A DNA stretch of 64,000 nt from Hyphomicrobiaceae bacterium (GCA_021775735.1 JAJFHG010000026.1:21191-85190); one strand, 5' to 3'; numbered from the stretch's first letter, positions 43,413 through 53,101 are shown. A program made the numbers and translations. The notes: generated by a model from the sequence alone, not told the origin.

Positions 43413-44252
43413 ATGGCAATTGATACCGCATGTGAAACAGGAAACAATTCTGGGCAAGCACAAGGTGATCTCGTTACCAGTGAGATCACTGATGCTGGTG
43501 TTTTAAAACTTGCCCTGAATAATCCCAAAGCGCGTAATGCGTTGTCACAAGCGATGATGCGTGCGTTGCATCAAGCGATTTGTGATGCTGGTACCAATCC
43601 GGCCGTACGAGCAATCACACTGTCTGCAAATGGCCCCGCTTTTTGTGCTGGCCACGATTTGAAAGAAATGACCGTGCATCGTGGCGATAACGATGGTGGC
43701 ACGCAGTTTTTTACCGACACGATGCAGCAGTGTTCACAACTCATGCAGGCAATTGTTGCCTGTCCCAAACCCGTGATCGCAGTCGTGCACGCCATGGCGA
43801 CAGCAGCCGGGTGTCAGCTGGTCGCAAGTTGTGATCTGGCGGTGAGCGGGCAATCGGCCAAGTATTGCACGCCCGGCGTCAATATTGGTCTGTTTTGCTC
43901 AACGCCGATGGTGGCGCTATCGCGCAATGTAAGTCGAAAACGGGCAATGGAAATGCTTCTACTTGGCGAGGTTATCACCGCTGAACAGGCAGCAGACTAT
44001 GGTCTCGTTAATCGTGTTGTCAGTGACGAAACAGTGCAGGAAGCAGCGCTGGAGCTGGCCAACAAAATTGCGCAAAAGTCTTCTCAGACGGTCTCAATCG
44101 GTAAACAGGCTTTTTACGCCCAGGCAGAAATGCCGCTTGCACAAGCTTATGATTTTGCCGCTGACGTGATGGTGCGCAACATGCTGGCTGATGATGCGGA
44201 AGAGGGGATTGCGGCATTTCTCGAAAAACGTACTCCCACGTGGCGGAGTTAG
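43413..44252 (+). CDS. Enoyl-CoA hydratase/isomerase family protein (ECHDC3-like)
   Basis: A 279-residue crotonase-fold protein with NNPKARNALSQAM, the oxyanion region FCAGHDLKEM and VVHAMATAAGCQLVASCDLAV, then CTPGVNIGLFCSTPMVALSR. The two catalytic glutamates of classical hydratases are not both present: in the second block Ala-Ala-Gly-Cys-Gln replaces Gly-Gly-x-Glu, and the position after PGVNIG lacks the usual Glu. That pattern is seen in ECHDC3-like members, whose reaction is unknown. It is commonly found in this Rhizobiales neighbourhood. It ends seven bases before the VOC-protein start. Confidence 0.88.
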   Translation: MAIDTACETGNNSGQAQGDLVTSEITDAGVLKLALNNPKARNALSQAMMRALHQAICDAGTNPAVRAITLSANGPAFCAGHDLKEMTVHRGDNDGGTQFFTDTMQQCSQLMQAIVACPKPVIAVVHAMATAAGCQLVASCDLAVSGQSAKYCTPGVNIGLFCSTPMVALSRNVSRKRAMEMLLLGEVITAEQAADYGLVNRVVSDETVQEAALELANKIAQKSSQTVSIGKQAFYAQAEMPLAQAYDFAADVMVRNMLADDAEEGIAAFLEKRTPTWRS

Positions 44253-44259
44253 TTTAACT

Positions 44260-44706
44260 ATGGTCAAGCAGCGACTGTCACTTGTAACGCTGGGTGTCGC
44301 GGATGTTGCCAAGGCACGCGTTTTCTATCAGCGCCTTGGTTTCGTGGCGGAACCGTTTGACAGTGACGATGTGGCGTTCTTTGACATGAACGGTGTGGTG
44401 TTTGGCATTTACGGTCGCGATGCGTTGGCTAAGGATGCTCATGTGCCAGGTGACGGTCGTGGGTTTCGAGCAGCTTCCCTGGGAATTAATCTCGAAACAG
44501 AAGATGAGGTTGATCAAACGCTAGCCGAAGTCGTGGCCGCTGGTGGTACGCTTACCAAGCCAGCGGAAAAAGTGTTCTGGGGTGGTTATTCGGGGTACTT
44601 CAAAGATCCCGATGGACATCTGTGGGAAGTAGCGCACAATCCGTTTTGGACCTTTGACGAGGCTGGTCGTGTTATCTTGCCGTCAAAGCAAGCGGCCGAC
44701 ACCTAG
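44260..44706 (+). CDS. VOC/glyoxalase superfamily protein
   Basis: A 148-residue protein with the VOC fold: RLSLVTLGVADVAKARVFYQ at the start and SGYFKDPDGHLWEVAHNP near the C-terminus, the latter with the usual metal-binding His/Glu positions (GHLWEVAHNP). The single-module length implies a dimer. Members include glyoxalases, dioxygenases and resistance proteins, and the substrate cannot be predicted. The ATG at 44260, just after the hydratase stop, is taken as the start rather than the overlapping upstream frame. It forms a compact string with the genes before (7 bases) and after (3 bases). Confidence 0.85.
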   Translation: MVKQRLSLVTLGVADVAKARVFYQRLGFVAEPFDSDDVAFFDMNGVVFGIYGRDALAKDAHVPGDGRGFRAASLGINLETEDEVDQTLAEVVAAGGTLTKPAEKVFWGGYSGYFKDPDGHLWEVAHNPFWTFDEAGRVILPSKQAADT

Positions 44707-44709
44707 AGA

Positions 44710-45243
44710 ATGACACAGCCAGAACTTCAATATAGCGACGATGAGATTGCAGCCATACTGTCCTCGGTAAGTAGCTTTGCGATCGTTGGCGCGTCGGCGA
44801 ACACCAATCGCCCAAGCTATTTTGTGCAGAAGTATTTGCTTACAAAAGGCTACAAGGTGGTCCCCATCAATCCAGGTCTTGCAGGCAAGGAGATACTTGC
44901 CCAACGTGTCTTTGCAACTCTGGACGACGTGACTGACCCCGTCGATGTCGTTGATATCTTTCGCAACTCTGAGGCTGCTTTAGACATCACGCGCGCTGCC
45001 ATGGGTTTAAAAGATAAGCTCGCGATTAAAGTTATATGGATGCAGCTTGGCGTTATCAACGAGCAGGCCGAGCAAGAGGCGCAGGCTCGTGGTTTCAAGG
45101 TGATTATGAACCGCTGCCCAAAAATTGAATATGGCCGCTTGTCGGGTGAAATTGGCTGGGCTGGGGTGAACTCTGGCAGCCTTTCATCCAGGCGGCCGCA
45201 ATTGGCGCCAACCGGTGTCCAGGATCATCGCTTGAAAGATTAA
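44710..45243 (+). CDS. CoA-binding domain protein (YccU-like)
   Basis: A 177-residue Rossmann-fold protein: FAIVGASANTNRPSYFVQKY is the CoA-binding motif, followed by VVPINPG, VDIFRNSEAA, IWMQLGVINEQAEQEA and VIMNRCPKIEY. The family (COG1832) is widespread and its role is unknown, possibly in acyl-CoA or sulfur metabolism. In many Rhizobiales it precedes an O-acetylhomoserine sulfhydrylase gene, but that is not the case here; ribA follows. The last 30 residues (GSLSSRRPQLAPTGVQDH) are unstructured. Confidence 0.9.
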   Translation: MTQPELQYSDDEIAAILSSVSSFAIVGASANTNRPSYFVQKYLLTKGYKVVPINPGLAGKEILAQRVFATLDDVTDPVDVVDIFRNSEAALDITRAAMGLKDKLAIKVIWMQLGVINEQAEQEAQARGFKVIMNRCPKIEYGRLSGEIGWAGVNSGSLSSRRPQLAPTGVQDHRLKD

Positions 45244-45300
45244 TGCGTCAGTGAGCAACTTGCATTCTGCCTTTGCCAACCTTAAGTCAGCACTATTAGA

Positions 45301-45972
45301 GTGCTGCTTTCGCGCTCTGAGCCGGGAACTCTAAAAGCCATCATGGCCCTGACAAGACTCAACATCGATGCTGACTTAACAGCGAGGACGATTTTGCCGA
45401 TCGCTTTTAACGGTCGCGAAGTTGCTCTTGAGGCACGCGCCTACAAAAGCGCAAACCCAGCATTTGAAGCGTTGGCGTTGGTCAACCGCGCTGGCGAGGC
45501 GTCTGAGGGCATCCAGCCCGCACTGGTGCGCGTTCATTCTGGATGTGTGACAGGTGATATCTTTCACTCCTTGCGTTGTGATTGCCAGGCGCAGCTCCAT
45601 GCTGCCTTGGACAAAATCACACAAATGCCAAACGGGATCTTGGTCTACTTACCGTTCCATGAAGGGCGCGGCATTGGCTTGCTGGAAAAGATTAAAGCCT
45701 ATGCACTGCAGGACAAGGGCCTTGATACAGTGGACGCGAATTTGCAACTCGGACACCCTGTGGATGCTCGCGACTACACATTGGCAGGCGAAATTTTAGC
45801 CGACCTTGGGTTTAAAAAGATCCGCTTGATGACCAACAACCCTGACAAAATTGATGCGCTCAAAGCAGCGGGTATCGAGGTTGTTGAGCAAGTCCCATTG
45901 GTCGTAGAGGCGAGCGCGCATAACGCACGCTATCTAGACACCAAACGTGAGCGCATGTCGCATAAGCTCTAG
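45301..45972 (+). CDS. ribA: GTP cyclohydrolase II (RibA domain only)
   Basis: A 223-residue enzyme of riboflavin synthesis that opens GTP to 2,5-diamino-6-ribosylamino-pyrimidinone phosphate and formate. The zinc ligands are in SGCVTGDIFHSLRCDCQAQL (three Cys), and the catalytic segment is FHEGRGIGLLEKIKAYALQD, with GHPVDARDY later in place of the usual G-x-x-x-D-x-R-x-Y/F. It is a stand-alone RibA, not fused to the RibB domain. A GTG at 45301 opens the frame, but an ATG at 45343 (MALTRLNID) is an equally good start. It is convergent with the HAD gene. Confidence 0.93.
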   Translation: MLLSRSEPGTLKAIMALTRLNIDADLTARTILPIAFNGREVALEARAYKSANPAFEALALVNRAGEASEGIQPALVRVHSGCVTGDIFHSLRCDCQAQLHAALDKITQMPNGILVYLPFHEGRGIGLLEKIKAYALQDKGLDTVDANLQLGHPVDARDYTLAGEILADLGFKKIRLMTNNPDKIDALKAAGIEVVEQVPLVVEASAHNARYLDTKRERMSHKL

Positions 45973-46015
45973 TCCGTTTTTTTTAATCCGACAGAGGCAC
46001 GTTTCAAACCCTGTT

Positions 46016-46882
46016 CTACCAAGCGAGTTCGGTTATGGCTGCCAGAGCAGGTGGTGTGCCGGGTGCCATCAGGGTTGCCAGTTTATCCGACTGGGTTGCG
46101 CCATCGACGACAACATCTTTACGGTGAATGCCACCGGTCACAAAGAGTGCATCAAGGCGAGCCCGCTTGGCGCCTTCTATGTCGGTGCGCAGCGCGTCAC
46201 CAATGACTAACATGTCCTTAGGTTTGAGCGTGTCTTTCTGAAATGTCTGAGCCAAAGCCATGGCCGTTTCATAAGCAGAGCTGTGCGGTTTTCCGGCCCA
46301 ATAAACCGTGCCACCCATTTTCTCATATAAGTCACCTATGGCACCGGCGCAGAAAAAGCGCGCATGACCAACATCGACAACCAGATCGGGGTTAGCACAA
46401 ACAAAAGGTAGGTCACGCTTTAGTGCGCCCTCTAAAATCCCTTTGTAGTCCTCAGCGGTTTCAGTGCGATCATTATGTAGCCCCGTCGCAACAACCGCCT
46501 CGGCTTTTTCCATTGGTACGGAGGCTGCGGAAGACTGGTCAAAAAACGCGGCATCACGATCTTGAGGGCCGATGTAAAAGACAGATTTGTAGCGTTGGTC
46601 CTTGATGTGGCGCAACGCGATCTCACCAGACGAGACAATGTCATCTGCAATGCCATCAGGTACGCCGACATAGTCCAACATGTCTTGTACGCGAAATTTT
46701 GGCACGGGAGCGTTGGTCAACAAAATGACGGAGCCACCGACTTGGCGAAATCGCATCAATGCGGCGCATGCTTTGTCATGAGGGGCGGTGCCATTGTGGA
46801 CAACGCCCCAGACATCACAGAGCAACACGCGGTAGCGCTCAAGGAGCGGACCTGCGTGAGTGATGATGTTGGGTGTGATCAC
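46016..46882 (-). CDS. HAD-IIA phosphatase, TIGR01459-like
   Basis: A 288-residue member of HAD subfamily IIA (NagD-like). Motif I is LLCDVWGVVHNGTAPH (nucleophile Asp, although the second Asp of DxD is replaced by Trp-Gly as in DVWGV), motif II VILLTNAP, and motif IV with MLVIGDALRTDIEGAKRA. The second acidic residue of motif I is therefore missing, a feature of the TIGR01459 group, which is common in Alphaproteobacteria. It may dephosphorylate a small metabolite. It is encoded downstream of the tRNA-Thr gene on the same strand. Confidence 0.88.
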   Translation of the reverse strand: MITPNIITHAGPLLERYRVLLCDVWGVVHNGTAPHDKACAALMRFRQVGGSVILLTNAPVPKFRVQDMLDYVGVPDGIADDIVSSGEIALRHIKDQRYKSVFYIGPQDRDAAFFDQSSAASVPMEKAEAVVATGLHNDRTETAEDYKGILEGALKRDLPFVCANPDLVVDVGHARFFCAGAIGDLYEKMGGTVYWAGKPHSSAYETAMALAQTFQKDTLKPKDMLVIGDALRTDIEGAKRARLDALFVTGGIHRKDVVVDGATQSDKLATLMAPGTPPALAAITELAW

Positions 46883-46998
46883 GATGCCTGGTGCAGTGTT
46901 GGGGTGATGGGATCAGGTGCAAACGAATGCGCGTAGGGGGCGCAGCCCCGTTACGGTCGACGCCGTTTTTAAGTGGCTGACGATGGTCTTGAAAGGAC

Positions 46999-47074
<76 letters not shown>

Positions 47075-47237
47075 TTTGGATTGTCAGCCTCAGGACCAAG
47101 GTTTTGCAGTAGGAAACATCTGCTGCGGAACGGGCTTATAAACTGATTGCCCTTTATGTACCAGTCCACGGTTAAAGAAATCAAACGGATATCGGTCGCG
47201 GGTGTCAGCAGAGCCAAAGCGCTGGGCCCAAGGCAGT

Positions 47238-48806
47238 TTAAGCGCCCAGGGTCGCCTTCGGGCGCACTTCGGGGCGGGCGCTGGGTGCGGCGAAAAGGTC
47301 GATGGTCTCAATCGTTTCGGTGGCTGTCCAAGTGTGCGGTCCAAGGCAGGCATTGGCGGGGGCAAATTGCATGCTGCCGACGGAGTGCTCCACATAGCGG
47401 TCCGGAGTGAGCGTCTCAATCCGGCACCAGGTCAGGCCGTGCCCATAACCCGTTGTGCAATTTTGCGCTGGCCGCCACAGCGTGTCGCCAGTTGAAACCA
47501 GTGCGCCGGCTGGTCTCGCAGACCGTGCATCGACTTTGATGGGGGGTTCACTGATCGGATGCCAGGGTCCGCGCAATGTAAGCGCGGTGAAGACTTTCAA
47601 CGCACACCACGACGAACTTCTCAGGAATTGCGTTGCAGCAAACAGCCACCAGCGTGCGCCGTCAAAATGTAGGGTTGCATCGTGCAGAGGTTCGTCGATG
47701 AGACGTGTGTCGTGAACCCAGGCATGCGGAAAAACATCGGCCCGGTAAAGGTCAAGCCCCCCAGAAGCCGACGCTTCCGGCAGCATGAAAATGTCACCGG
47801 CGTGTTCAAACACCTGCGGGTAGGAGAGGTGGACGTCCGTCTCAAGAACGGGGCGTGGCGTCGTGCTGTACCCTTTTTCATCGATAGTGAATGTGGAGAT
47901 CAAGCCGCGCTCTGTGGCGTAGGGGAACTCTTCGACAAACACATGGGTTAGCCCGTCCTTATCCAGACAAAAGGGATCTGCGTAATAGCGTGTGCCATCG
48001 TCCGGTAGGCCATGGAAGTCGTGCACATTGAGAGTTGTTGTGGCGTTTGGCACAACCATGCTGTGTGGGCGCCATGCGACAGACCATTGCGGCGCTGTTT
48101 TTGTCACGTGGTTCAATGCTGAACGCGCTTTATCGCCGACGCGACGGGCCAGAAATTGAGCGGTACTGTGAAAGAAACCATGAGCCGGGGCAGTTTGTGT
48201 AAGGTCGGAGGCTGCGCTGGGTGCGTGTCCGGTAGCTGGACAGCGCGTGTTTGTTTTGTCGCCTGCGTGGATTGCAACGCATGCACCAATGAGCTCGATG
48301 GCGCGTGAGAAAACTGCGTCAGCGCTCTGGCTCAGAATGTGAGGGACCTCAAGACCAGGGCGGGCTTTGGTTTGCAGTATGCTTGGGTTTTGGTCATCAT
48401 CTGTGCTTGCACGCAGGCTGAGAATTGGTGCACGCCGCGCAAGCAAGGCGAGCCAAAGGGCATCCTCGTGAGGTTGATCGTCAAAGACCAACGTGAGACG
48501 AACTGCGCCAACACTTGCGCCGCCAGTTCCCCCCAAACTCACGACAACATGGGGTTGCCCGTCGGATGTGTCATCGCATGCGCTCAATAGTTCATCTGGC
48601 GTGACTGCAGCTGACCCTGTCTCGGCTGCACCTGACCTCGTTAGTGTTTCGAGATTGAGCAGCAGACTAAGTGCGAGCGCCGGTGGTGGTTCGCTATCAG
48701 TGAACATAACACTGACGCTGTTCGCTGCGCTGTCGGTTAGGTACTCAATTAGCCACACGTGCCAGCGCCGGAGACGGGCACGGGGAAGCTCAAGTCGAAT
48801 ATGCAT
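47238..48806 (-). CDS. GINT1-like beta-propeller protein of polysaccharide loci
   Basis: A 522-residue protein. The C-terminal half (about 250-510) is a five-bladed-propeller-like domain with YYADPFCLDKDGLTHVFVEE, LSYPQVFEHAGDIFMLPEAS, WWLFAATQF and RPAGALVSTGDTLWRPAQNC, matching the N-terminal domain of glucosamine inositolphosphorylceramide transferase (GINT1-like), which is often found in bacterial exopolysaccharide loci. The N-terminal half is unlike any family I know but begins with a formyl-transferase-like strand pattern. It probably modifies or transfers a sugar, but the activity has not been read from any catalytic motif. The ATG at 48806 is taken as start; a TTG at 48848 is possible. 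Confidence 0.7.
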   Translation of the reverse strand: MHIRLELPRARLRRWHVWLIEYLTDSAANSVSVMFTDSEPPPALALSLLLNLETLTRSGAAETGSAAVTPDELLSACDDTSDGQPHVVVSLGGTGGASVGAVRLTLVFDDQPHEDALWLALLARRAPILSLRASTDDDQNPSILQTKARPGLEVPHILSQSADAVFSRAIELIGACVAIHAGDKTNTRCPATGHAPSAASDLTQTAPAHGFFHSTAQFLARRVGDKARSALNHVTKTAPQWSVAWRPHSMVVPNATTTLNVHDFHGLPDDGTRYYADPFCLDKDGLTHVFVEEFPYATERGLISTFTIDEKGYSTTPRPVLETDVHLSYPQVFEHAGDIFMLPEASASGGLDLYRADVFPHAWVHDTRLIDEPLHDATLHFDGARWWLFAATQFLRSSSWCALKVFTALTLRGPWHPISEPPIKVDARSARPAGALVSTGDTLWRPAQNCTTGYGHGLTWCRIETLTPDRYVEHSVGSMQFAPANACLGPHTWTATETIETIDLFAAPSARPEVRPKATLGA

Positions 48807-49137
48807 CTTTGGGCGAACCGCTCGCTGGCAATCGAAAGTTGGACTCAACTCCTAGCACGAGCGCACGCGGCGCGGGCTGGTCGATGCATCCTTAGCCTAA
48901 ATGATAATTGCCTGTACGAGTTCATACCGCCGGTTGCTCAAGGTTGGATGTTCATATTTCCGGATGGCTGGGCGAGGGTTTAATGGTGGCGGGCTTGGAC
49001 ATCAGTTAACCATCGCTGTCCGCCCCAAAATAGAATAAAGCATGGTGCAAGAAATTTGGCTTTCTGAGGCTGAGATCGTGCACAGTGGACGAAACCTTCC
49101 GCCCCATCATAGCCCTCGTTGGACGCAACACTAACTC
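48807..49137. other. 331-base divergent intergenic region
   Basis: This lies between the minus-strand GINT1-like gene and the plus-strand flippase gene and should contain promoters for both. I see no clear gene, terminator or operator in it. Confidence 0.4.
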
Positions 49138-50574
49138 ATGCTTATTCGGCAAACTTTGCTTTATTTGCCAGCGCAGGTGCTGGGACCACTTGTTCAGCTG
49201 GCGGCAATGGTGGTGTGGACGCATTTTCTTGCGCCAACAGAGTTGGGTCTTCTTGCGCTTATAGTGGCGACGCAAGAGCTGATTTATTCGGCAACGCTGT
49301 TTTGGTTTTCACTGGCAACAGTACGCTACCACGATCATGAAGGCGTGCCTGAGGACCGTGCCCGTTTCTTAAATACGGAAACGGCAATCCTTATGGTCGC
49401 ATCTGTTGTGGCAAGTCTCGCCGTTCTCATCCTGCCGATCGCGATTGGTGAAACCTGGAGCCTTTCGCTGATAGCCATTACGATGGTGTACACCGTGACA
49501 CGAGGCATGGTCGCCCATCTAAGTGACCGAGCACGGGCAGAGCACGACACGCTGTCCTATTCGTTGATGCAAATCTGCTGGCCGGTTCTGGGTCTCATCG
49601 CGGGTTTGTTTCTTGTCGTTTATTATGAGGCAACAACGACGTGGGTCTTGGCCGGCTATGTTGTTGCCCAGCTCACCACCCTCGCCATCGCTGCGGCGCG
49701 TCTGGACTTTGGCTTCCGGGTGTTGAGCGTAGACCGAGGCGTTGTTGCTCAAGCTTTGCGCTATAGCATTCCGTTGGTCATTGGCTTCATTCTCGTTTGG
49801 GTTGCGCAAAACAGTTTGCGCTTCATCGTCGAGTGGCAACAGGGCGCGGCAGCGGTTGGTTTGGTGACGGTCGGCTGGGGACTTGGTCTGCGTGTGTCGG
49901 CCTTTGCATCAATGTTGGTAACCGTCGCAGCCTTTCCACTAGCTGTGAAGCGCAGCCGAGACACGACGCTTGATGAAGGGCAAGTTCAGCTCCGACAAAA
50001 CGGCATTTTGCTGTTGGCCGCACTTGCGCCAGCCTGCGCTGGGCTGTGGCTGGTTAGCGAGACTTTTGTGGCGCTCACAGTTGCCGAGCCGTTCCAGAAA
50101 GTAACCGAGGCGGTGTTGCCGTGGGCCATTTTGGCGGGCGCCGTGCGCAGTCTGCGGCTTCATTTTGGCGAACAAGTCTTTTTGTTGCGTGAAAGAACGA
50201 TGGTTCCGCTAGCGAACGATTTAGTTGATGCCATTTTGGCGACTGTTGGTACCGTGATCGGGCTTAATGTGGGTGGATTAGAGGGGGCAGTGATGGGCGG
50301 CGCGGCTGGTGCACTGGCCTCAACCATCGTCACGTTGGTGTGGGCGTGGGGCAGTCATTCATTTACCCTGCCTGTTTGGGATAGTTTGAAGATTGCCGCT
50401 GCGACGGCTGTAATGGCGGTTAGTGTCTGGTTGTTGCCTTCAATGCCGACGATGGGTGCCTTGGTATTGGCTATCGTCGTTGGGGGCTTGATGTATGCAG
50501 GCGCGCTTGGCACGTTTTATCCCGAGCTGAGACAGGCCGTGTTCAAAATGGTTCGCAGCGTAGGCGCGATCTAA
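49138..50574 (+). CDS. Polysaccharide flippase (Wzx-like), second copy
   Basis: A 478-residue protein with about 14 membrane helices and the flippase layout: LYLPAQVLGPLVQLAAMVVW at the N-terminus with FLAPTELGLLALIVATQELI, then cytoplasmic loop RYHDHEG, and paired helices to the C-terminus. It lies at the start of a plus-strand pair with the GT4 gene 62 bases downstream and is divergent from the GINT1-like gene. It would flip the lipid-linked repeat of the second polymer. The ribosome-binding site is weak. Confidence 0.85.
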   Translation: MLIRQTLLYLPAQVLGPLVQLAAMVVWTHFLAPTELGLLALIVATQELIYSATLFWFSLATVRYHDHEGVPEDRARFLNTETAILMVASVVASLAVLILPIAIGETWSLSLIAITMVYTVTRGMVAHLSDRARAEHDTLSYSLMQICWPVLGLIAGLFLVVYYEATTTWVLAGYVVAQLTTLAIAAARLDFGFRVLSVDRGVVAQALRYSIPLVIGFILVWVAQNSLRFIVEWQQGAAAVGLVTVGWGLGLRVSAFASMLVTVAAFPLAVKRSRDTTLDEGQVQLRQNGILLLAALAPACAGLWLVSETFVALTVAEPFQKVTEAVLPWAILAGAVRSLRLHFGEQVFLLRERTMVPLANDLVDAILATVGTVIGLNVGGLEGAVMGGAAGALASTIVTLVWAWGSHSFTLPVWDSLKIAAATAVMAVSVWLLPSMPTMGALVLAIVVGGLMYAGALGTFYPELRQAVFKMVRSVGAI

Positions 50575-50636
50575 GAAGCGTAGACCCAAACCGAACAGTT
50601 AAGAAGAAGACAAAACGAAAATCATTGAGCTCCAAC

Positions 50637-51884
50637 ATGCATAAGTCCGAAAAGCTCCATCGCCTCGCTGTCATCCACACCTTCGATCCACGTGGAGCCA
50701 AGGTCGGTGGTATTGAGACTTTTGTGCGCGACATGATTGCGTTCCTGCCAGATGATTTTGCATTCCTGATGGTCGGCGTTGACGCGATTGGCGACCTCGA
50801 GCTTGGAAAAATTTCGAAGCAAACATTTCGCGGGGTGGCGTTCGATTTTTTACCCGTCCTGCGTTATTCCGATGACCGTGCCAAGACGGCAGCCACAAAC
50901 GTTGCCAATTCAGTGACGTTTCAATTTATGTCAGGGCTGATCAAACACTTGCCAACGGTTCGCCGAACCTTGAAAGAGGTGCCGACGAGCGTTGATCTGC
51001 AACGGGTGGAGTTCGCTCTTTACGTGCGTGGGCTCGGTCTCCCGTTTGTGCAAATGCTCCATGGCGAGGGTGCGCCAAAGCTTCAGATGGACAGCATCCT
51101 GAAGAAGTATCGCTATGTGCACAATATCAATGAACGCGCCGCAATGGCAGCTTGCACCAAGTTCTTGTGTGTCAATCCCGTGATCACACAACGCATGCAG
51201 CAAACTTATCCGCGCCATGCGGCGAAAATTGATACCCTGTCAACCTGGGTTGATACCAAGATGTTTGCGCCAACACCGTTTTCAAATACGTCTCCGTTTA
51301 AGGTTGCGTTTGCCGGACGTCTGGATCTCTTTAAAGTGCCTTCCTTGATGTTTAAAACTATGGCGCGTTTAAACGAAAAGCTTGCCGGTGGTGCGGAGTT
51401 CCATTATCTGGGGACGAGTGATCCAACTCGTTTTGTAGAATTTCAAGACATCAAAAATCGGACCGTGTTGCACGGCTTTAAAAATGCTGAAGGCGTTGCT
51501 GAGGTGTTGCGTTCGGTGCATGCAGGCATTCTCACCTCCGAATTTGAAGGCATGCCATTTTCGGTGCTTGAAACACTTGGATCTGGTCGTCCCGTTGCGG
51601 CAATTCATCTGCCGCAACTGGCATCCGTGATCAAAGATGGCGTTAGCGGTACATTGGTCGCGCGCAGCGAGTGTGCTGATGATATGGCGGATCGTCTCTC
51701 CGATGCATTTGTCGACGTGCATGATGCAATTGTTGCTGGCACGATTACGCCCGACGGTGTTGCCAATGAAATCCGCGACTTTCAGCCGGAGGTTCAATTG
51801 GCCAAATGTTATGAAAACCACCGTCAACTTCAACGCCTGCATTTTCCAGACATGCGCTGGGACAAGACCGGCACAGAGGGTTAG
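50637..51884 (+). CDS. Glycosyltransferase family 4
   Basis: A 415-residue GT-B enzyme. The acceptor motif is PRGAKVGGIETFVRDM; the second domain starts FKVAFAGRLDLFKVPSLMFK; the donor-binding E-x7-E is in SEFEGMPFSVLETLGSGRPV. The middle part contains LPFVQMLHGEGAPK, a GT4 feature. It probably adds one sugar of the second polymer's repeat. The ATG at 50637 is preferred over TTG at 50625. It is convergent with the GH10 gene. Confidence 0.88.
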   Translation: MHKSEKLHRLAVIHTFDPRGAKVGGIETFVRDMIAFLPDDFAFLMVGVDAIGDLELGKISKQTFRGVAFDFLPVLRYSDDRAKTAATNVANSVTFQFMSGLIKHLPTVRRTLKEVPTSVDLQRVEFALYVRGLGLPFVQMLHGEGAPKLQMDSILKKYRYVHNINERAAMAACTKFLCVNPVITQRMQQTYPRHAAKIDTLSTWVDTKMFAPTPFSNTSPFKVAFAGRLDLFKVPSLMFKTMARLNEKLAGGAEFHYLGTSDPTRFVEFQDIKNRTVLHGFKNAEGVAEVLRSVHAGILTSEFEGMPFSVLETLGSGRPVAAIHLPQLASVIKDGVSGTLVARSECADDMADRLSDAFVDVHDAIVAGTITPDGVANEIRDFQPEVQLAKCYENHRQLQRLHFPDMRWDKTGTEG

Positions 51885-51907
51885 GCGGACTGCGCATTGT
51901 AGACGTG

Positions 51908-53101
51908 TTACGTTTTTTTAGCCGTGCGGCGATCTGGCATTGCGCGCAGGGCTCCAGCGATCGCATGCCATGCAGGCTTCTTTTTAAAGTTTAGATCATA
52001 GGGTAACGGCCGCGACGGTGTTTTGTCTTTACGTAGCCCGTTTTTGAGCCCTGGATCTGCCATCCAACTTGTTGCATCCGACAATTGCCACAGCACGAGA
52101 GATGAGACCTCGGGCAGTGATAGGATCTCTTTCAAGAACTGCGCATAAAGGTTTGCGACTTGCGCGTCACGTTTATTTATCGGCCCAGAGAAGGCGCTGT
52201 CATTGACATCAAGTTCAGTGATCTGCACCTCAAGGCCAAGGTCAATGATCTCCTGAACAAAGGCGGCAAAGCGCGGAAAATCATATTGGCGTTCTGATTG
52301 CAGGTGGCACTGCAAGCCTATGCCATCAATGGGCACACCCTTATCAAGTTGGCGTTTGATAAGCGCGAGAAGGCTTTTTCGGAATGTAGCCCCATTATCA
52401 TCTTCAGACTCGGTCTGCGCTTCATTGAGCAGTAACTTTGCTTTGGGATCGATCTCGCGGGCGAGGCGAAAAGCATTGCTGATATAGTCTTCGCCAAGGT
52501 GCGCGTAGAACGGCCCCTGTCTCAAGTTGCCTGGGTTTTTATCCCATGGCGCAATTGGTTCATTAACGACATCCCAGGTTTCAGCTTTGCCAGCATAGCG
52601 TTCCAAGACCGTGAGGATGTGTGCGTTTAGCAGGTGATCAATTTCCACGCCACTCAGCGTCTTGATCCAATTAGGAAGGTAGTCGTCCCAGATGAGCGTA
52701 TGACCATGCACACCAAGCCCATTTTCAGACGCAAAGGCAAAAAAGCGATCGGCAGGCGCAAATTCGAGAACGTGTGCGTCCGGGCGCAAAATGGGAATCT
52801 TGAGGCATTGCTCAGACGTGATCAGCTGGACATCGCGCTGATAAATCTCTGCGTAGCGTTTGCCATGCGGCTGATCTAACTCGTGTACGGCAAAGGATGC
52901 ACCGAACGCCAGTCCCTTTTGAGCTGCAAGTGCGGCGAGGTTTTCGTTATCGCTCGCACCACGATTGCTATCTGCAACAGGTTTACGCGGTGTCTTCGCC
53001 AAACCTGTCCCAATAAAAGGGGAAAGAGCTAACGCAGCGGTGCTGGATGTCAAAGCTGAGCGCCGTGTGAGCGTGGTTTTGGCGGTTTGTTTTATCATCA
53101 C
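51908..53101 (-). CDS. GH10 family endo-1,4-beta-xylanase-like glycosidase with Tat signal
   Basis: A 397-residue exported glycoside hydrolase. A Tat-type signal TRRSALTSSTAALALSPF with the Arg pair is at residues 12-29. The GH10 barrel is clear: GASF, RPDAHVLEFAPADRFFAF, VHGHTLIWDDYLPNW, acid/base Glu181 in WDVVNEPIAPW, LLNEAQTE, IDGIGLQCHLQ and nucleophile Glu296 in EVQITELDV. Catalytic glutamates are intact. The usual His after HTLVW is Asp (HTLIWDD). It is the last gene of a five-gene polysaccharide operon and starts immediately after the preceding stop, so it probably trims or releases the exported polymer in the periplasm rather than serving plant xylan use (inference). Confidence 0.9.
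   Translation of the reverse strand: MMIKQTAKTTLTRRSALTSSTAALALSPFIGTGLAKTPRKPVADSNRGASDNENLAALAAQKGLAFGASFAVHELDQPHGKRYAEIYQRDVQLITSEQCLKIPILRPDAHVLEFAPADRFFAFASENGLGVHGHTLIWDDYLPNWIKTLSGVEIDHLLNAHILTVLERYAGKAETWDVVNEPIAPWDKNPGNLRQGPFYAHLGEDYISNAFRLAREIDPKAKLLLNEAQTESEDDNGATFRKSLLALIKRQLDKGVPIDGIGLQCHLQSERQYDFPRFAAFVQEIIDLGLEVQITELDVNDSAFSGPINKRDAQVANLYAQFLKEILSLPEVSSLVLWQLSDATSWMADPGLKNGLRKDKTPSRPLPYDLNFKKKPAWHAIAGALRAMPDRRTAKKT

Noticed and set aside
43413..44252. Second DSF synthase (RpfF-like) because of the crotonase fold
   Set aside because: It lacks the RpfF motifs and both glutamate positions; it fits ECHDC3-like enoyl-CoA hydratase proteins.
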